From: Zafaria ginkgonis
GTDB lineage: Bacteria > Actinomycetota > Actinomycetes > Actinomycetales > Micrococcaceae
NCBI RefSeq assembly: GCF_039540195.1
Contig: NZ_BAABEO010000017.1
Span: forward strand, 164,598-228,597
DNA length: 64,000 nucleotides
Direction: 5' to 3'
In this document: positions 1 through 8,379 of the stretch, one piece after another
Layout of the letters: each line of letters starts with the position of its first letter
Numbering within the stretch: position 1 is the first letter of the stretch
The notes under the pieces: generated by a model
The model's database searches: none
What the model was told of the DNA's origin: nothing
What the model saw: the letters and a program-made list of their open reading frames with translations, nothing else
Program-made: the position numbers and the translations under genes

Positions 1-244
1 GGGCCGAGGCAATGAGGAATCCGGCCAGGAACTTGCCCATGCTGGGCACCATGTGCTGGAGGAATCCCGGGCCGAGCCAGTCCTGCCGGAGTGTTTCGAC
101 GATGGTCTGCAGCGGCGGGAAGTACAGCGAGGTGCTGGACGCCGAAGCAATCCACCACAGGGCTACCAGGCTGACGGGCAGCCAGGCACGCAGCAGGAAG
201 AGCTTGGCTGCGCCGCGCCGTCGGGAGGCTCGGATGGAGCTCAC
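1..244 (-). CDS. ABC transporter permease, TauC/SsuC type (partial, runs off left edge)
   Basis: Only the first ~81 residues are in the window. Translation is read from a GTG whose bases overlap the TGA stop of the next permease gene upstream (GTGA at 241-244), so the two genes are translationally coupled. The visible protein has a basic N-terminus (SSIRASRRRGAAK), one hydrophobic segment at about residues 16-32, and YFPPLQTIVETLRQDW, the stretch that precedes the permease core in nitrate/sulfonate/taurine-type importers. With the neighbouring permease it would form a heterodimeric inner-membrane channel; the ATPase and binding protein presumably lie to the left. Substrate is unknown. The family call is good; everything beyond the edge is inference. 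Confidence 0.75.
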   Translation of the reverse strand, partial: MSSIRASRRRGAAKLFLLRAWLPVSLVALWWIASASSTSLYFPPLQTIVETLRQDWLGPGFLQHMVPSMGKFLAGFLIASA

Positions 245-1086
245 AGGTTTCCTTTCTGGCGGATGGACGGGTGCCAGAACAGCAGCGGCTGCTGCGCGCC
301 GCGGAACCCGGCATTGACGAGCAGGCCCAGCAGGCCTGCCGCAAGAATCAGGGCATACATCTCGGCAAGCGCTCCGGCGGACTGTGCCACTACGATGCTC
401 TGGCCCAGGCCGGCGGCACCTCCGACCATCTCTGCCACCACGGCGATGACGAGGGCGATGGAGGCCGAGATGCGCATTCCGGTCAGCGCGAACGGCAGGA
501 TGGAGGGAACCAGCAGCCGGCTGGTGGTCAGCCACCAGCCCAGTCGGTAGCTGCGGGCCATGTCCGCGCTGACGCCGTTGACTTCCTTGAGCCCGTAAAT
601 GAGCTGGGTCAGCAGCGGCCAGATGGCCCCCATCACGATCAGGAACAGTTTCATGCCCGGCGACGGGCCCCACAGCAGCAGCCCGAGCGGGATCAGGGCC
701 ACCGGCGGGATGGGTTTGAGGAACTCCATCACGAACCAGGTGGATTCCTGCGCCGGGCGCACCAGCCCGATCAGCAGGGCCAGCGGTGAAGCGATCAGCA
801 CGATCAGGAGCAGGCCGATCATCGCCACCGACATCGTGTTCCAGACAGCCAGCCAGAATTCGGCCAAGCCCAGCTGGCGTCCCAATTCGGCCAGGACCGC
901 GGTGGCCGGCGGAATGGAGCCGGACGGAACCGCTCCGGTGCGGGAGAGCGCCTCCCAGACCAGCAGGACCGCGGCGACCGCCGAGGCGCCAAGGACCGCC
1001 CTGCCGGTCCGCCCGGCGGCAAGGCCGCGCCGCGGCACGGACCTGCGGCCGCTACCGTTGCGGGCGTCCAGTTGGGCCGTCGTCAT
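241..1086 (-). CDS. ABC transporter permease, TauC/SsuC type
   Basis: A 281-residue integral membrane protein with a basic N-terminal tail and about six hydrophobic segments. The EAA-type cytoplasmic loop sits near residues 165-200 (SADMARSYRLGWWLTTSR followed by LVPSILPFALTGMRIS), the site that docks on the ATPase. The PIPPVALIPLGLL stretch near residue 125 is typical of the sulfonate/nitrate/taurine family. It is the first gene of a minus-strand unit; its stop overlaps the start of the second permease. It is divergent from the LysR gene at 1233 across 146 bp, so LysR control is plausible but not shown. Two related permeases (38153, 39011) lie in another cluster here. Substrate unknown. Confidence 0.85.
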   Translation of the reverse strand: MTTAQLDARNGSGRRSVPRRGLAAGRTGRAVLGASAVAAVLLVWEALSRTGAVPSGSIPPATAVLAELGRQLGLAEFWLAVWNTMSVAMIGLLLIVLIASPLALLIGLVRPAQESTWFVMEFLKPIPPVALIPLGLLLWGPSPGMKLFLIVMGAIWPLLTQLIYGLKEVNGVSADMARSYRLGWWLTTSRLLVPSILPFALTGMRISASIALVIAVVAEMVGGAAGLGQSIVVAQSAGALAEMYALILAAGLLGLLVNAGFRGAQQPLLFWHPSIRQKGNL

Positions 1087-1232
1087 TTCCGGCCCGCTTC
1101 GGGTGCCGGCAGCATCATCACTACGGACTTCACGGTCCCTCCTCTGTGTCGTCGATCACTCCCACAAGCCTCGGACAGGGCAAGCCAGAGGACAAATATC
1201 AATTTCCTCCCCACCCCATATAATTTGCGACT

Positions 1233-2144
1233 ATGAATCTTCGCCAGCTTGAGTACTTCCTGACCGTGGCGGCCGAGGGCTCGTTCTCCCGAGCCGCCGG
1301 CGTCCTGCACATGACCCAGCCGCCGCTGAGCCAGTCGGTGCTGCAACTGGAGAAACAGCTCGGCGTCCAGCTGCTGGTCCGGCACGCGCAAGGGGTGTCG
1401 CCGACGGAGGCCGGCCGCCTGCTGATGGAACAGGGCGAGCACCTGCTCCAATGGAGCCGACGGCTGGAGGAGCGGCTCTCGGCCATGGGCCAAGGCCTGG
1501 CCGGGAGCCTCCACATCGCCTCGGTGCCGACCTTCGGCTGGTCGCACCTACCGCCGCTGCTTCAGGCGTTCGCAGATACGGCGCCCGGGGTGGAGGTGGA
1601 GCTGTCCGATCCGGTACCGTCCGAGGTGCTCGCCCAGGTGGCTGATGGCAGCGCCGATGTTGGCTTCGTTGCCACGTCCGACACGGGACTGCTGGCCGCC
1701 GCACACCCTGGGCTCGCCATCGAGCTCGTTGCGGAAATGCCACTGCTGGCGGTCCTGCCGCCGAGCCTGCCTGACCTTCCGGATCCCCTGGATCTCTCGG
1801 CGTTGGCCGGGCAGACATGGCTACTGCCCCTGCCCGCCCCCGGATTTCCCGGGCTGGTCGAGATCGCCGAGGCCGTCTGGCGGGAAACCGGGACGCGTCC
1901 GGGATCCGTGCGGTACGTCTCGACACTGCAGACGGCCGTACCGCTGATCGCCGCGGACATGGGCCTGAGCCTGATGCCGCGCTCCGTCGCCGACGTCGCC
2001 GGCCCCAGGGTGCAGGTCCGCAGGCCCGTGCAGCAGGTCCCGCCGCTGCATGCGGCCATGGTCTGGTCCCGCCACATGCCGCCCTCGCCGGTCCTGGAAC
2101 GGTTTCTCGCCGTCACCCGGGAGACGTACACTGGAAAACTATGA
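1233..2144 (+). CDS. LysR family transcriptional regulator
   Basis: 303 residues, normal length for the family. Residues 1-60 form the winged helix-turn-helix (MNLRQLEYFLTVAAEGSFSR, then a recognition helix with TQPPLSQSVLQLEKQLG), and ~90-300 form the periplasmic-binding-like effector domain. The first methionine matches the conserved family N-terminus, fixing the start at 1233. The TGA stop overlaps the ATG of the AraC-type gene (ATGA, 2141-2144), an unusual coupling of two regulators of different families. It sits between a divergent ABC permease operon and the hydroxyquinol genes at 3327-7146, so it may sense an aromatic precursor or ring-cleavage product. Effector and target are inferences. 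Confidence 0.9.
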   Translation: MNLRQLEYFLTVAAEGSFSRAAGVLHMTQPPLSQSVLQLEKQLGVQLLVRHAQGVSPTEAGRLLMEQGEHLLQWSRRLEERLSAMGQGLAGSLHIASVPTFGWSHLPPLLQAFADTAPGVEVELSDPVPSEVLAQVADGSADVGFVATSDTGLLAAAHPGLAIELVAEMPLLAVLPPSLPDLPDPLDLSALAGQTWLLPLPAPGFPGLVEIAEAVWRETGTRPGSVRYVSTLQTAVPLIAADMGLSLMPRSVADVAGPRVQVRRPVQQVPPLHAAMVWSRHMPPSPVLERFLAVTRETYTGKL

Positions 2145-3103
2145 CGCAGGCCACAGCCGGTATGCGCCCGCACGCGCTCACGCGGTTCTCCACCGCCGGA
2201 CTGCCCGGCGCCCACCGGATCCAACTCTGGGAGGAGCACAACGCCCGTGCCCTGGTGGGGCTGGAGGCCCGCACGCTCACCGGCGACCCGCTGGAAGCCA
2301 CCGAGCTGAACCTGCACCTGCCGCGCCTGCAGCTCGCCCAGGTTGCGGGCAACCCGCACCTGGTTGAACGCACCGCCCGGAACATCGCCGAGAGCCCAGC
2401 CGAGGCCGTGGTCGCCTATTTCGCCCTGGAGGGCGAGTGCTTCTTCTACCACCGTGGCGGCTGCGAAACGCTGCGGCCCGGCCAGGCGATCCTGGTCGAC
2501 GCCGACCAGCCGTTCCTGCGCGGCTTCTCCCACGGCCTGCGCGAACTGGCGCTCAAGGTTCCGCGCCGCACGTTGAGCGAGGTCACCGGTCGCTCCGGCC
2601 TCTCCAAACCCCTGACCTTTTCCTTTGCCGACCACCAATCCGGCAGCGCGCCTGCCGGGGCACTGGTCGGCTTCCTGGGCAGGGCCATGGCCGGCCAAGC
2701 GACCGACTGGGATGCCCTGGAGGAGTCCGGCCTGGCGTTGGTAAGGCAGTTGCTGGGCGAGGATTCCGGTCCGGCGGGCCACCTCGCCGCCGCGCGCGCC
2801 TTCATTGACCGCAACCTCGGCGACCCGCAACTGGCGGCGCGTCGCATCGCCGCGGCCGTCGGCGTCTCCGAACGCCAGCTCTCCCGGATCTTCTCCGCGT
2901 CCGGAACCAGCGTCCCGCAGGCCATCCTGGCGGCCCGCCTGGACGAGGCGCGCCGCCGGATCACCGATCCGGCCGCGGCTTCTCCCTTGGCGGAGATCGC
3001 CGGCCGGCTCGGCTTCGCTTCGCCACCGCACTTCTCCCGCACCTACAAGGAACGCTTCGGGATCTCCCCGGCCGAAGACCGGCGCACCAACACCTCACGC
3101 TGA
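2141..3103 (+). CDS. AraC family transcriptional regulator
   Basis: 320 residues. The start at 2141 is chosen because ATG overlaps the LysR stop; a longer open frame to the left is an out-of-frame shadow of the LysR gene. Residues ~20-170 form an AraC-binding-like sensor (family of FeaR/XylS-like activators) and ~215-315 hold two helix-turn-helix motifs, the second carrying LAEIAGRLGFASPPHFSRTY and the usual F-G-x-x-P-x-x tail (FGISPAEDR). It lies 223 bp upstream of the phenol hydroxylase-MAR-hydroxyquinol dioxygenase operon in the same direction and is a good candidate activator of it. A related AraC protein (7201) closes the other side of the operon. Confidence 0.88.
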   Translation: MTQATAGMRPHALTRFSTAGLPGAHRIQLWEEHNARALVGLEARTLTGDPLEATELNLHLPRLQLAQVAGNPHLVERTARNIAESPAEAVVAYFALEGECFFYHRGGCETLRPGQAILVDADQPFLRGFSHGLRELALKVPRRTLSEVTGRSGLSKPLTFSFADHQSGSAPAGALVGFLGRAMAGQATDWDALEESGLALVRQLLGEDSGPAGHLAAARAFIDRNLGDPQLAARRIAAAVGVSERQLSRIFSASGTSVPQAILAARLDEARRRITDPAAASPLAEIAGRLGFASPPHFSRTYKERFGISPAEDRRTNTSR

Positions 3104-3264
3104 TCGAACCGTCCGCGCCGGCACCCCCGCGCCTCACGCCACCCTTTCCGGACTCCAGCGGACAAACCGGGCACGAGGCCGGCCACACGGCCCGCTTGCC
3201 TGAAAGCGCCACCGCCTTGCCCCTTTCCGCCGCAATCCGCACAGCAGCCACCGGCCACCACTGT

Positions 3265-3288
3265 GACTTGCCACACTCGAGGCAAGTC
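3265..3288. promoter_or_regulatory. Inverted repeat, candidate operator of the hydroxyquinol operon
   Basis: GACTTGCC and GGCAAGTC form perfect 8-bp arms around an 8-bp spacer. The repeat ends 38 bp before the ATG at 3327, where a repressor or class-II activator would act. It is unlike the ATTGTATGAC-type sites found elsewhere in the window, suggesting that the hydroxyquinol operon has its own regulator, perhaps one of the flanking LysR/AraC proteins. No binding data; function inferred. Confidence 0.5.
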
Positions 3289-3326
3289 GTCCGGCACCGC
3301 CCGGCTGCAAGATACGGAGTACAAAC

Positions 3327-5129
3327 ATGGTGGTTTTCAATGACGGGGTCGCGGAGACCCGCACCCCGGACTCGGCCGTCGTCGAGACGGATGTCCTGAT
3401 CGTCGGTTCCGGCCCCGCCGGGTCCTCGGCGGCCCTCTTCCTGTCCTCGCTGGGAGTGCCGAACATCATGATCACGAAGTACCGCTGGACCGCGAACACG
3501 CCCCGGGCCCACATCACCAACCAGCGGACCATGGAGATCTTCCGCGACCTGGGCATCGAGGACCAGGTGCTGGCCGAGGCCACCCCGCACGAGCTGATCG
3601 GCGACACCGTGTTCTGCACCTCGATCGCCGGTGACGAGATCGGCCGGATCCTGAGCTGGGGCAACCACCCGGCCCGCCACGCCGACTACGAACTCGCCTC
3701 GCCATCGATGAACTGCGACATCCCGCAGACCTACCTGGAACCGATCCTGGTCCGCAACGCCACCCAGCGCGGCACCCAGACCCAGTTCTCCACCGAGTAC
3801 CTCTCCCACACCCAGGACGCCCAGGGCGTGGACGTCCGGGTCCTGAACCGGCTGACCGGCACCGAATACACGATCCGGGCCAAGTACCTCATCGGCGCCG
3901 ACGGAGCCCGCTCAAAGGTCGCTGCCGACATCGACCTGCCCTACGAGGGCCGGATGGACATCGCCGGCTCGATGAACATCACCTTCAAGGCGGACATCGC
4001 CGAACTCGTGGGGCACCGCCCGTCCGTCCTCTACTGGGTGGTGCAGCCGGGCTCGAACATCGGCGGCATCGGGGCCGGCCTGGTGCGCATGGTCCGCCCG
4101 TGGAACGAATGGCTGATCGTCTGGGGCTTCGACATCAACGACGAACCGCCGACCGTCACCGAGGAATCCGCCACGCAGATCGTCCGGAACCTGATCGGCG
4201 TCCCGGACCTCGAGGTGGAGATCACCGGCACCTCCCTGTGGGGCAACAACGAGCAGTTCGCCACCCGGATGCAGTCCGGGCGGGTCTTCTGTGCCGGCGA
4301 CGCCACCCACAAGCATCCGCCGTCGAACGGGCTCGGCTCCAACACCTCCATCCAGGACTCCTACAACCTGGCCTGGAAGATCGCGGCGGTCCTCAACGGG
4401 CAGGCCGGGGAGCAGCTGCTGGAGACCTACTCCGCCGAGCGGGCGCCGGTGGCCAGGCAGATCGTCACCCGCGCCAACCGGTCAGGCCGCGAATTCGGAA
4501 AGCTGTTCGAGGCCCTGGGCATCGACAAGGCGAAGAGCGCCGAGGAAATGCACGCCCTCATCGAGTCCCGGAAGGACGCGACCCCGGAGGGCGCGGCCAA
4601 GCGTGCCGCGATCAAGGAAGCCATGGAACTGAAGAACTACGAGTTCAATGCGCACGGCGTCGAACTGGGACAGCACTACGAGTCCTCGGCGGTCGCCGGC
4701 GACGGCACCTCCCGCCCGGCCCCGGCGCGGGATACCGACCTGTACTACGAGCCCACCACGCACCCCGGCGGCCGGCTGCCGCACGCGTGGGTCGGAAACG
4801 CCCGCTCCAAGGTTTCCACCCACGACCTGGCCCCGTACGGCCGCTTCACCCTGCTGACCGGGTCCACCGGCGAGGACTGGGACACCGCGGCCCGCAAGGT
4901 CTCCGACCAGCTCGGCGTGGAGGTCGCCGCCGTGGTCATCGGCCCCGGCCGAGACGTCACCGACCTCTACTTCGACTGGGAACGCCTGCGCGAAGTGGCC
5001 GAGGACGGCGCCGTCCTGGTCCGTCCCGACAAGCACGTCGGCTGGCGCTCCCACAGCCTGCCCGCCGACCCCGAGGCCGCGCTGCGCGGGGCCGTCTCCG
5101 CCATCCTGAACCGGGAGGACCACGCATGA
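3327..5129 (+). CDS. FAD-dependent phenol hydroxylase (TfdB-like group A monooxygenase)
   Basis: 600 residues, the usual size for 2,4-dichlorophenol 6-monooxygenase/phenol hydroxylase-type flavoproteins. The Rossmann motif VGSGPAGS is at residues ~27-34; a conserved GADGARS-type motif (IGADGARSKV) follows near 190; the second FAD motif FCAGDATHKHPPSNGLGSN is near 320; the C-terminal thioredoxin-like domain covers ~450-600. It would use NAD(P)H and O2 to hydroxylate a phenolic ring. Because it is followed directly by maleylacetate reductase and hydroxyquinol 1,2-dioxygenase, the likely product is hydroxyquinol (1,2,4-trihydroxybenzene), from resorcinol, hydroquinone or a substituted phenol. 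An ACGGAG ribosome site precedes ATG 3327; its stop overlaps the next start (ATGA). Confidence 0.9.
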   Translation: MVVFNDGVAETRTPDSAVVETDVLIVGSGPAGSSAALFLSSLGVPNIMITKYRWTANTPRAHITNQRTMEIFRDLGIEDQVLAEATPHELIGDTVFCTSIAGDEIGRILSWGNHPARHADYELASPSMNCDIPQTYLEPILVRNATQRGTQTQFSTEYLSHTQDAQGVDVRVLNRLTGTEYTIRAKYLIGADGARSKVAADIDLPYEGRMDIAGSMNITFKADIAELVGHRPSVLYWVVQPGSNIGGIGAGLVRMVRPWNEWLIVWGFDINDEPPTVTEESATQIVRNLIGVPDLEVEITGTSLWGNNEQFATRMQSGRVFCAGDATHKHPPSNGLGSNTSIQDSYNLAWKIAAVLNGQAGEQLLETYSAERAPVARQIVTRANRSGREFGKLFEALGIDKAKSAEEMHALIESRKDATPEGAAKRAAIKEAMELKNYEFNAHGVELGQHYESSAVAGDGTSRPAPARDTDLYYEPTTHPGGRLPHAWVGNARSKVSTHDLAPYGRFTLLTGSTGEDWDTAARKVSDQLGVEVAAVVIGPGRDVTDLYFDWERLREVAEDGAVLVRPDKHVGWRSHSLPADPEAALRGAVSAILNREDHA

Positions 5130-6223
5130 GCCTGGCTTTTGAGCATGTGACGTTGGGGCAGCGGGTGCTGTTCGGCAGCGGGAGGGCCGCGGAGCACCTG
5201 GCCGCGGAAGTCTCCCGGCTCGGCGCCTGGAAGGTGATGCTGATCGCCTCCGAGTTCGAACTCCCCATGGCCCGGCAGGTCGCCTCCCGGATCGAGGTCG
5301 CGCTGGAGCACCACGACGTCGTCATGCACGTGCCGGTCGAGGTCGCCGAGCGCGCCCGGACCGCGGCCACCGACGCCGGGATCGACCTGATCGTCTGCGT
5401 GGGCGGGGGCTCGACGACGGGGCTGGCGAAGGCGGTGGCGATGACCACCGGAACCCCGATCCTCGCCGTGCCCACCACCTACGCGGGGTCCGAGGCCACC
5501 AACGTCTGGGGCCTGACCGAGGCCGCCCGCAAAACCACCGGGATCGACGACAAGGTCCTGCCCGCCACCGTCATCTACGACGCCGAGCTGACCCTCACCC
5601 TGCCCGTGGAGCTGTCCGTCGCCTCCGGGCTGAACGGGCTGGCCCACTGCGTCGACTCCCTCTGGGGACCGCGCACGGACCCCATCAACGCCGCCCTGGC
5701 CGCCGAGGGCATCCGGGCCCTGGCCCAGGGCCTGCCGCTGGTCAAGCAGGACCCGGCCGGGCCGGAGGGCCGGGAACAGGCGCTCTACGGGGCGTACCTG
5801 GCCGCCGTCGCCTTCGCCTCCGCCGGGTCCGGGATGCACCACAAGATCTGCCACGTGCTCGGAGGCACCTTCAACCTGCCCCACGCCCAAACCCACGCCA
5901 CCGTCCTGCCCTACGTGCTCGCCTTCAACGCCCCGCACGCCCCCCAGGCCGAGGCCCGCATCGCCGCCGCGTTCGGCAGCGGCACCGCCCTGCAGGGACT
6001 CCAGGACCTGCGCGCCACGCTCGACGCCCCGCGCGCACTGGCCGACTACGGGTTCACCGAAGAGAACATCGCCGAGGCCGTCGCCGTCGCCCTGCCCGCC
6101 ATCCCCGCCACCAACCCCCGCCCGGTCACGGCGGACAACCTGACCGCCCTGCTTGCCGCCGCGCTCACCGGCGCGGACCCCGCCACCCTGACCGAAACGG
6201 CCCTTCAAGGAGCCCAGCGATGA
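5126..6223 (+). CDS. Maleylacetate reductase, copy 1
   Basis: 365 residues, iron-containing alcohol dehydrogenase fold. It reduces maleylacetate to 3-oxoadipate with NAD(P)H, feeding the TCA cycle. Visible motifs: GGGSTTGLAKA near residue 95 (nucleotide binding), PTTYAGSEATNVWG near 120, LAHCVDSLWGP, GMHHKICHVLGG and LPHAQTHATVLPY (metal/active-site histidines). ATG 5126 overlaps the previous stop and its own stop overlaps the next start, so hydroxylase, reductase and dioxygenase are coupled in one operon. A second copy at 50466 differs at about 42 of 365 residues by hand count, and a far more divergent homologue lies at 8380. Confidence 0.95.
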   Translation: MSLAFEHVTLGQRVLFGSGRAAEHLAAEVSRLGAWKVMLIASEFELPMARQVASRIEVALEHHDVVMHVPVEVAERARTAATDAGIDLIVCVGGGSTTGLAKAVAMTTGTPILAVPTTYAGSEATNVWGLTEAARKTTGIDDKVLPATVIYDAELTLTLPVELSVASGLNGLAHCVDSLWGPRTDPINAALAAEGIRALAQGLPLVKQDPAGPEGREQALYGAYLAAVAFASAGSGMHHKICHVLGGTFNLPHAQTHATVLPYVLAFNAPHAPQAEARIAAAFGSGTALQGLQDLRATLDAPRALADYGFTEENIAEAVAVALPAIPATNPRPVTADNLTALLAAALTGADPATLTETALQGAQR

Positions 6224-7146
6224 ACGAGACCACCCCCGCCGGCACCACCATCAACGGCGTCAGCCCGCAGCAGCGCACCGTCGAGGAAACCCTCACCGCC
6301 ACCGTGCTGGCCTCCTTCGACAACTGCGCCGACCCGCGCCTGAAGCAGCTCATGCAGGCCCTGACCCGGCACCTGCACGCGTTCATCCGCGAGGTCCGCC
6401 TGACCGAGGCCGAATGGGAGACCGCGATCGGGTTCCTCACCGCCGCCGGGCACCTCACCGACGACAAGCGCCAGGAGTTCATCCTGCTCTCGGACGTGCT
6501 CGGAGCCTCCATGATGACCGTGGCCGTGAACAACGAGGCCCACGCCGACGCGACCGAGGCCACCGTGTTCGGGCCCTTCTTCGCCGAGGACGCCCCCGAG
6601 ATCCCGATCGGCGGGGACATCGCCGGCAGCGCCACCGGCCAGCCCTGCTGGGTCGAGGGCACCGTCACCGACATCGACGGCCGCCCCGTGCCGAACGCCC
6701 GGATCGAGGTCTGGGAGGCCGACGACGACGGCTTCTACGACGCCCAGTACACCGACGGGCGCGTCGCGGGACGTGCCCACCTGTTCGCCGACGCCCAGGG
6801 CACCTACAGCTTCTGGGGCCTGACCCCGACCCCGTACCCGATCCCGCACGACGGTCCCGTCGGCGCGATGCTCGCCTCCGTCGGACGCTCCCCGGTCCGG
6901 GCCTCGCACCTTCACTTCATGGTCACCGCACCGGGACTGCGCACCCTGGTCACCCACATCTTCGTCACCGGCGACCCGCAGCTGGAAATCGGCGATTCCG
7001 TGTTCGGGGTCAAGGACTCCCTCATCAAGGACTTCCACCCCCAGCCCGCCGGCACCCCCACCCCGGACGGACGCGACCTCGCCGGCCAAGACTGGGCCCG
7101 CACCCGCTTCGACATCGTCCTCGCCCCCGCGAACACGGGTTCCTGA
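6220..7146 (+). CDS. Hydroxyquinol 1,2-dioxygenase (intradiol)
   Basis: 308 residues, typical of the hydroxyquinol branch of intradiol dioxygenases. It opens 1,2,4-trihydroxybenzene between the vicinal hydroxyls to give maleylacetate, the substrate of the gene before it. An N-terminal helical dimerisation region (~1-115) precedes the beta-sandwich. The four non-haem Fe(III) ligands can be picked out: Tyr in DGFYDAQY (~172), Tyr in PTPYPIPHD (~205), and the two His of ASHLHFMV (~229-231). ATG 6220 overlaps the reductase stop. A decayed copy of this gene, with a 100-bp deletion, lies at 51560 behind the second reductase. A strong hairpin follows at 7164. Confidence 0.95.
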   Translation: MNETTPAGTTINGVSPQQRTVEETLTATVLASFDNCADPRLKQLMQALTRHLHAFIREVRLTEAEWETAIGFLTAAGHLTDDKRQEFILLSDVLGASMMTVAVNNEAHADATEATVFGPFFAEDAPEIPIGGDIAGSATGQPCWVEGTVTDIDGRPVPNARIEVWEADDDGFYDAQYTDGRVAGRAHLFADAQGTYSFWGLTPTPYPIPHDGPVGAMLASVGRSPVRASHLHFMVTAPGLRTLVTHIFVTGDPQLEIGDSVFGVKDSLIKDFHPQPAGTPTPDGRDLAGQDWARTRFDIVLAPANTGS

Positions 7147-7163
7147 CCGCTTCGGCCGCACTC

Positions 7164-7200
7164 GGTTGACGGCGGCGGCGGCCGGCCGCCGCCGTCAACC
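7164..7200. terminator. Hairpin terminator between convergent genes
   Basis: A GC-rich near-palindrome with outer arms GGTTGACGGCGGC (7164-7176) and its exact complement (7188-7200), and further pairing inside. It lies between the dioxygenase stop and the convergent AraC gene and could terminate both. There is no clear T-run. Confidence 0.65.
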
Positions 7201-8187
7201 TCAGGCGCTCATCCGCGTCCCCAACTGGAGCTGCCGGTACTCGGCCGGCGTCTGCCCGGTGGCACCGCGGAAAACCTGGCTGAAGTGCGAGGCACTGCCG
7301 AAGCCCCACCGGCCGGCGATGGCGGCCACCGGGATCGCCGCCAGGAAGGGGTCCGCCAGGTCCTGCCGGCACCGTTCCAGCCTGCGGGCACGGATCGATG
7401 CGGCAACCGTGTTCCCCGTCCCTTCGTAGAGGGAATGCAACCGGCGGTAGGAAATGAAATGGGCGGCAGCAATCGAGCTGGCATCCAGCGCCGGGTCGGA
7501 CAGATGCTTCTCGATGTAGCCGTCGATCCGCTCCAGCAGCGCCTGCTGCGGATCCAGCTGTGGCCTGGTTCCCGTGGTTTCCAGCTGGGTTTGCACCATG
7601 GCGCCCGCCAGGCCCAGGAGATGGCGCACCGCCGCCCGGCGGCCCTGCAGCCCAATGTCAGGGATGGTGCGGTGGAGGTTGAGCAGGAAGGCACCCACGG
7701 CAGGGGCCAGCCCCGTGTCCGCTTGGATGCGCACCGCCGTGATCTGCTCCAGGTAGCCCTGGGGAATGCCGAGCAGTTCGCGGGGGAAGCGCAGGCTCAG
7801 GCTGCGGTGGTTGGCCTCCGCGAGCACTTCGCCCGGCCGGGCGGCGTCGCACAGCATGAAGTCCCCGGCCTGGAGCTCCTCGGTCCGGCCGTTCTGGGTC
7901 ATCCTGCAACTGCCCTCCAGTTGCAGGTTGAGGAACAGGTCCGACCGCGGCTCGGCGGCCACCTGGGCCTCGTCCCTCCGCGCCAGGTGGGAACCGGTGG
8001 CAATGTGAAGGAAGTCCACCCCTTCATGGGTGAACCGTCGCAGTTCCCCGCGGAACTTCCCGGGCCGGACGGCGTCCACCGCAAAACCGCCAACGATTCC
8101 GGTGACCAGGCTGCGCCACGCGCCGGAACTGCTGGCCGAGTGGTGGACGACGGCGGCCGGGTTATCGGCTTCCATCTCATTCTGCAT
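7201..8187 (-). CDS. AraC family transcriptional regulator
   Basis: About 328 residues from ATG 8187, chosen because a GGGGGAA ribosome site lies 7 bases before it; an in-frame ATG at 8217 lacks one. Residues ~35-180 form the AraC-binding-like sensor of NtrC-unrelated XylS/FeaR-type activators; ~225-320 hold two HTH motifs, ending VAAIAGRWGFGSASHFSQVF and TGQTPAEYR. It is convergent with the hydroxyquinol operon and divergent from the degenerate reductase homologue at 8380, whose promoter it may share. With the AraC protein at 2141, two regulators of one family flank one operon; which controls which cannot be told from sequence. Confidence 0.88.
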   Translation of the reverse strand: MQNEMEADNPAAVVHHSASSSGAWRSLVTGIVGGFAVDAVRPGKFRGELRRFTHEGVDFLHIATGSHLARRDEAQVAAEPRSDLFLNLQLEGSCRMTQNGRTEELQAGDFMLCDAARPGEVLAEANHRSLSLRFPRELLGIPQGYLEQITAVRIQADTGLAPAVGAFLLNLHRTIPDIGLQGRRAAVRHLLGLAGAMVQTQLETTGTRPQLDPQQALLERIDGYIEKHLSDPALDASSIAAAHFISYRRLHSLYEGTGNTVAASIRARRLERCRQDLADPFLAAIPVAAIAGRWGFGSASHFSQVFRGATGQTPAEYRQLQLGTRMSA

Positions 8188-8379
8188 GTCAAGTTCCCCC
8201 GTGGTGTGGCAGCGCAACCCGGACAGTGCTGCATAAATCCGATACCGATCGGCACATTACCGCAATGCGTGTGACGGCCATCACCACTACCGTTTGTTAA
8301 GGCGCCACAGGGGCGGCAGTGAACGAATTTTGGGGACAACATGCAGCATCTCGCGGGCCCAATGGAGGAAACCCACACC

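Noticed and set aside
4967..6208. 413-codon open frame antisense to maleylacetate reductase
   Set aside because: Gly/Val/Arg-rich shadow of the reductase gene; a matching shadow appears behind the second reductase copy at 50265-51878, as expected if the repeat is what creates it.
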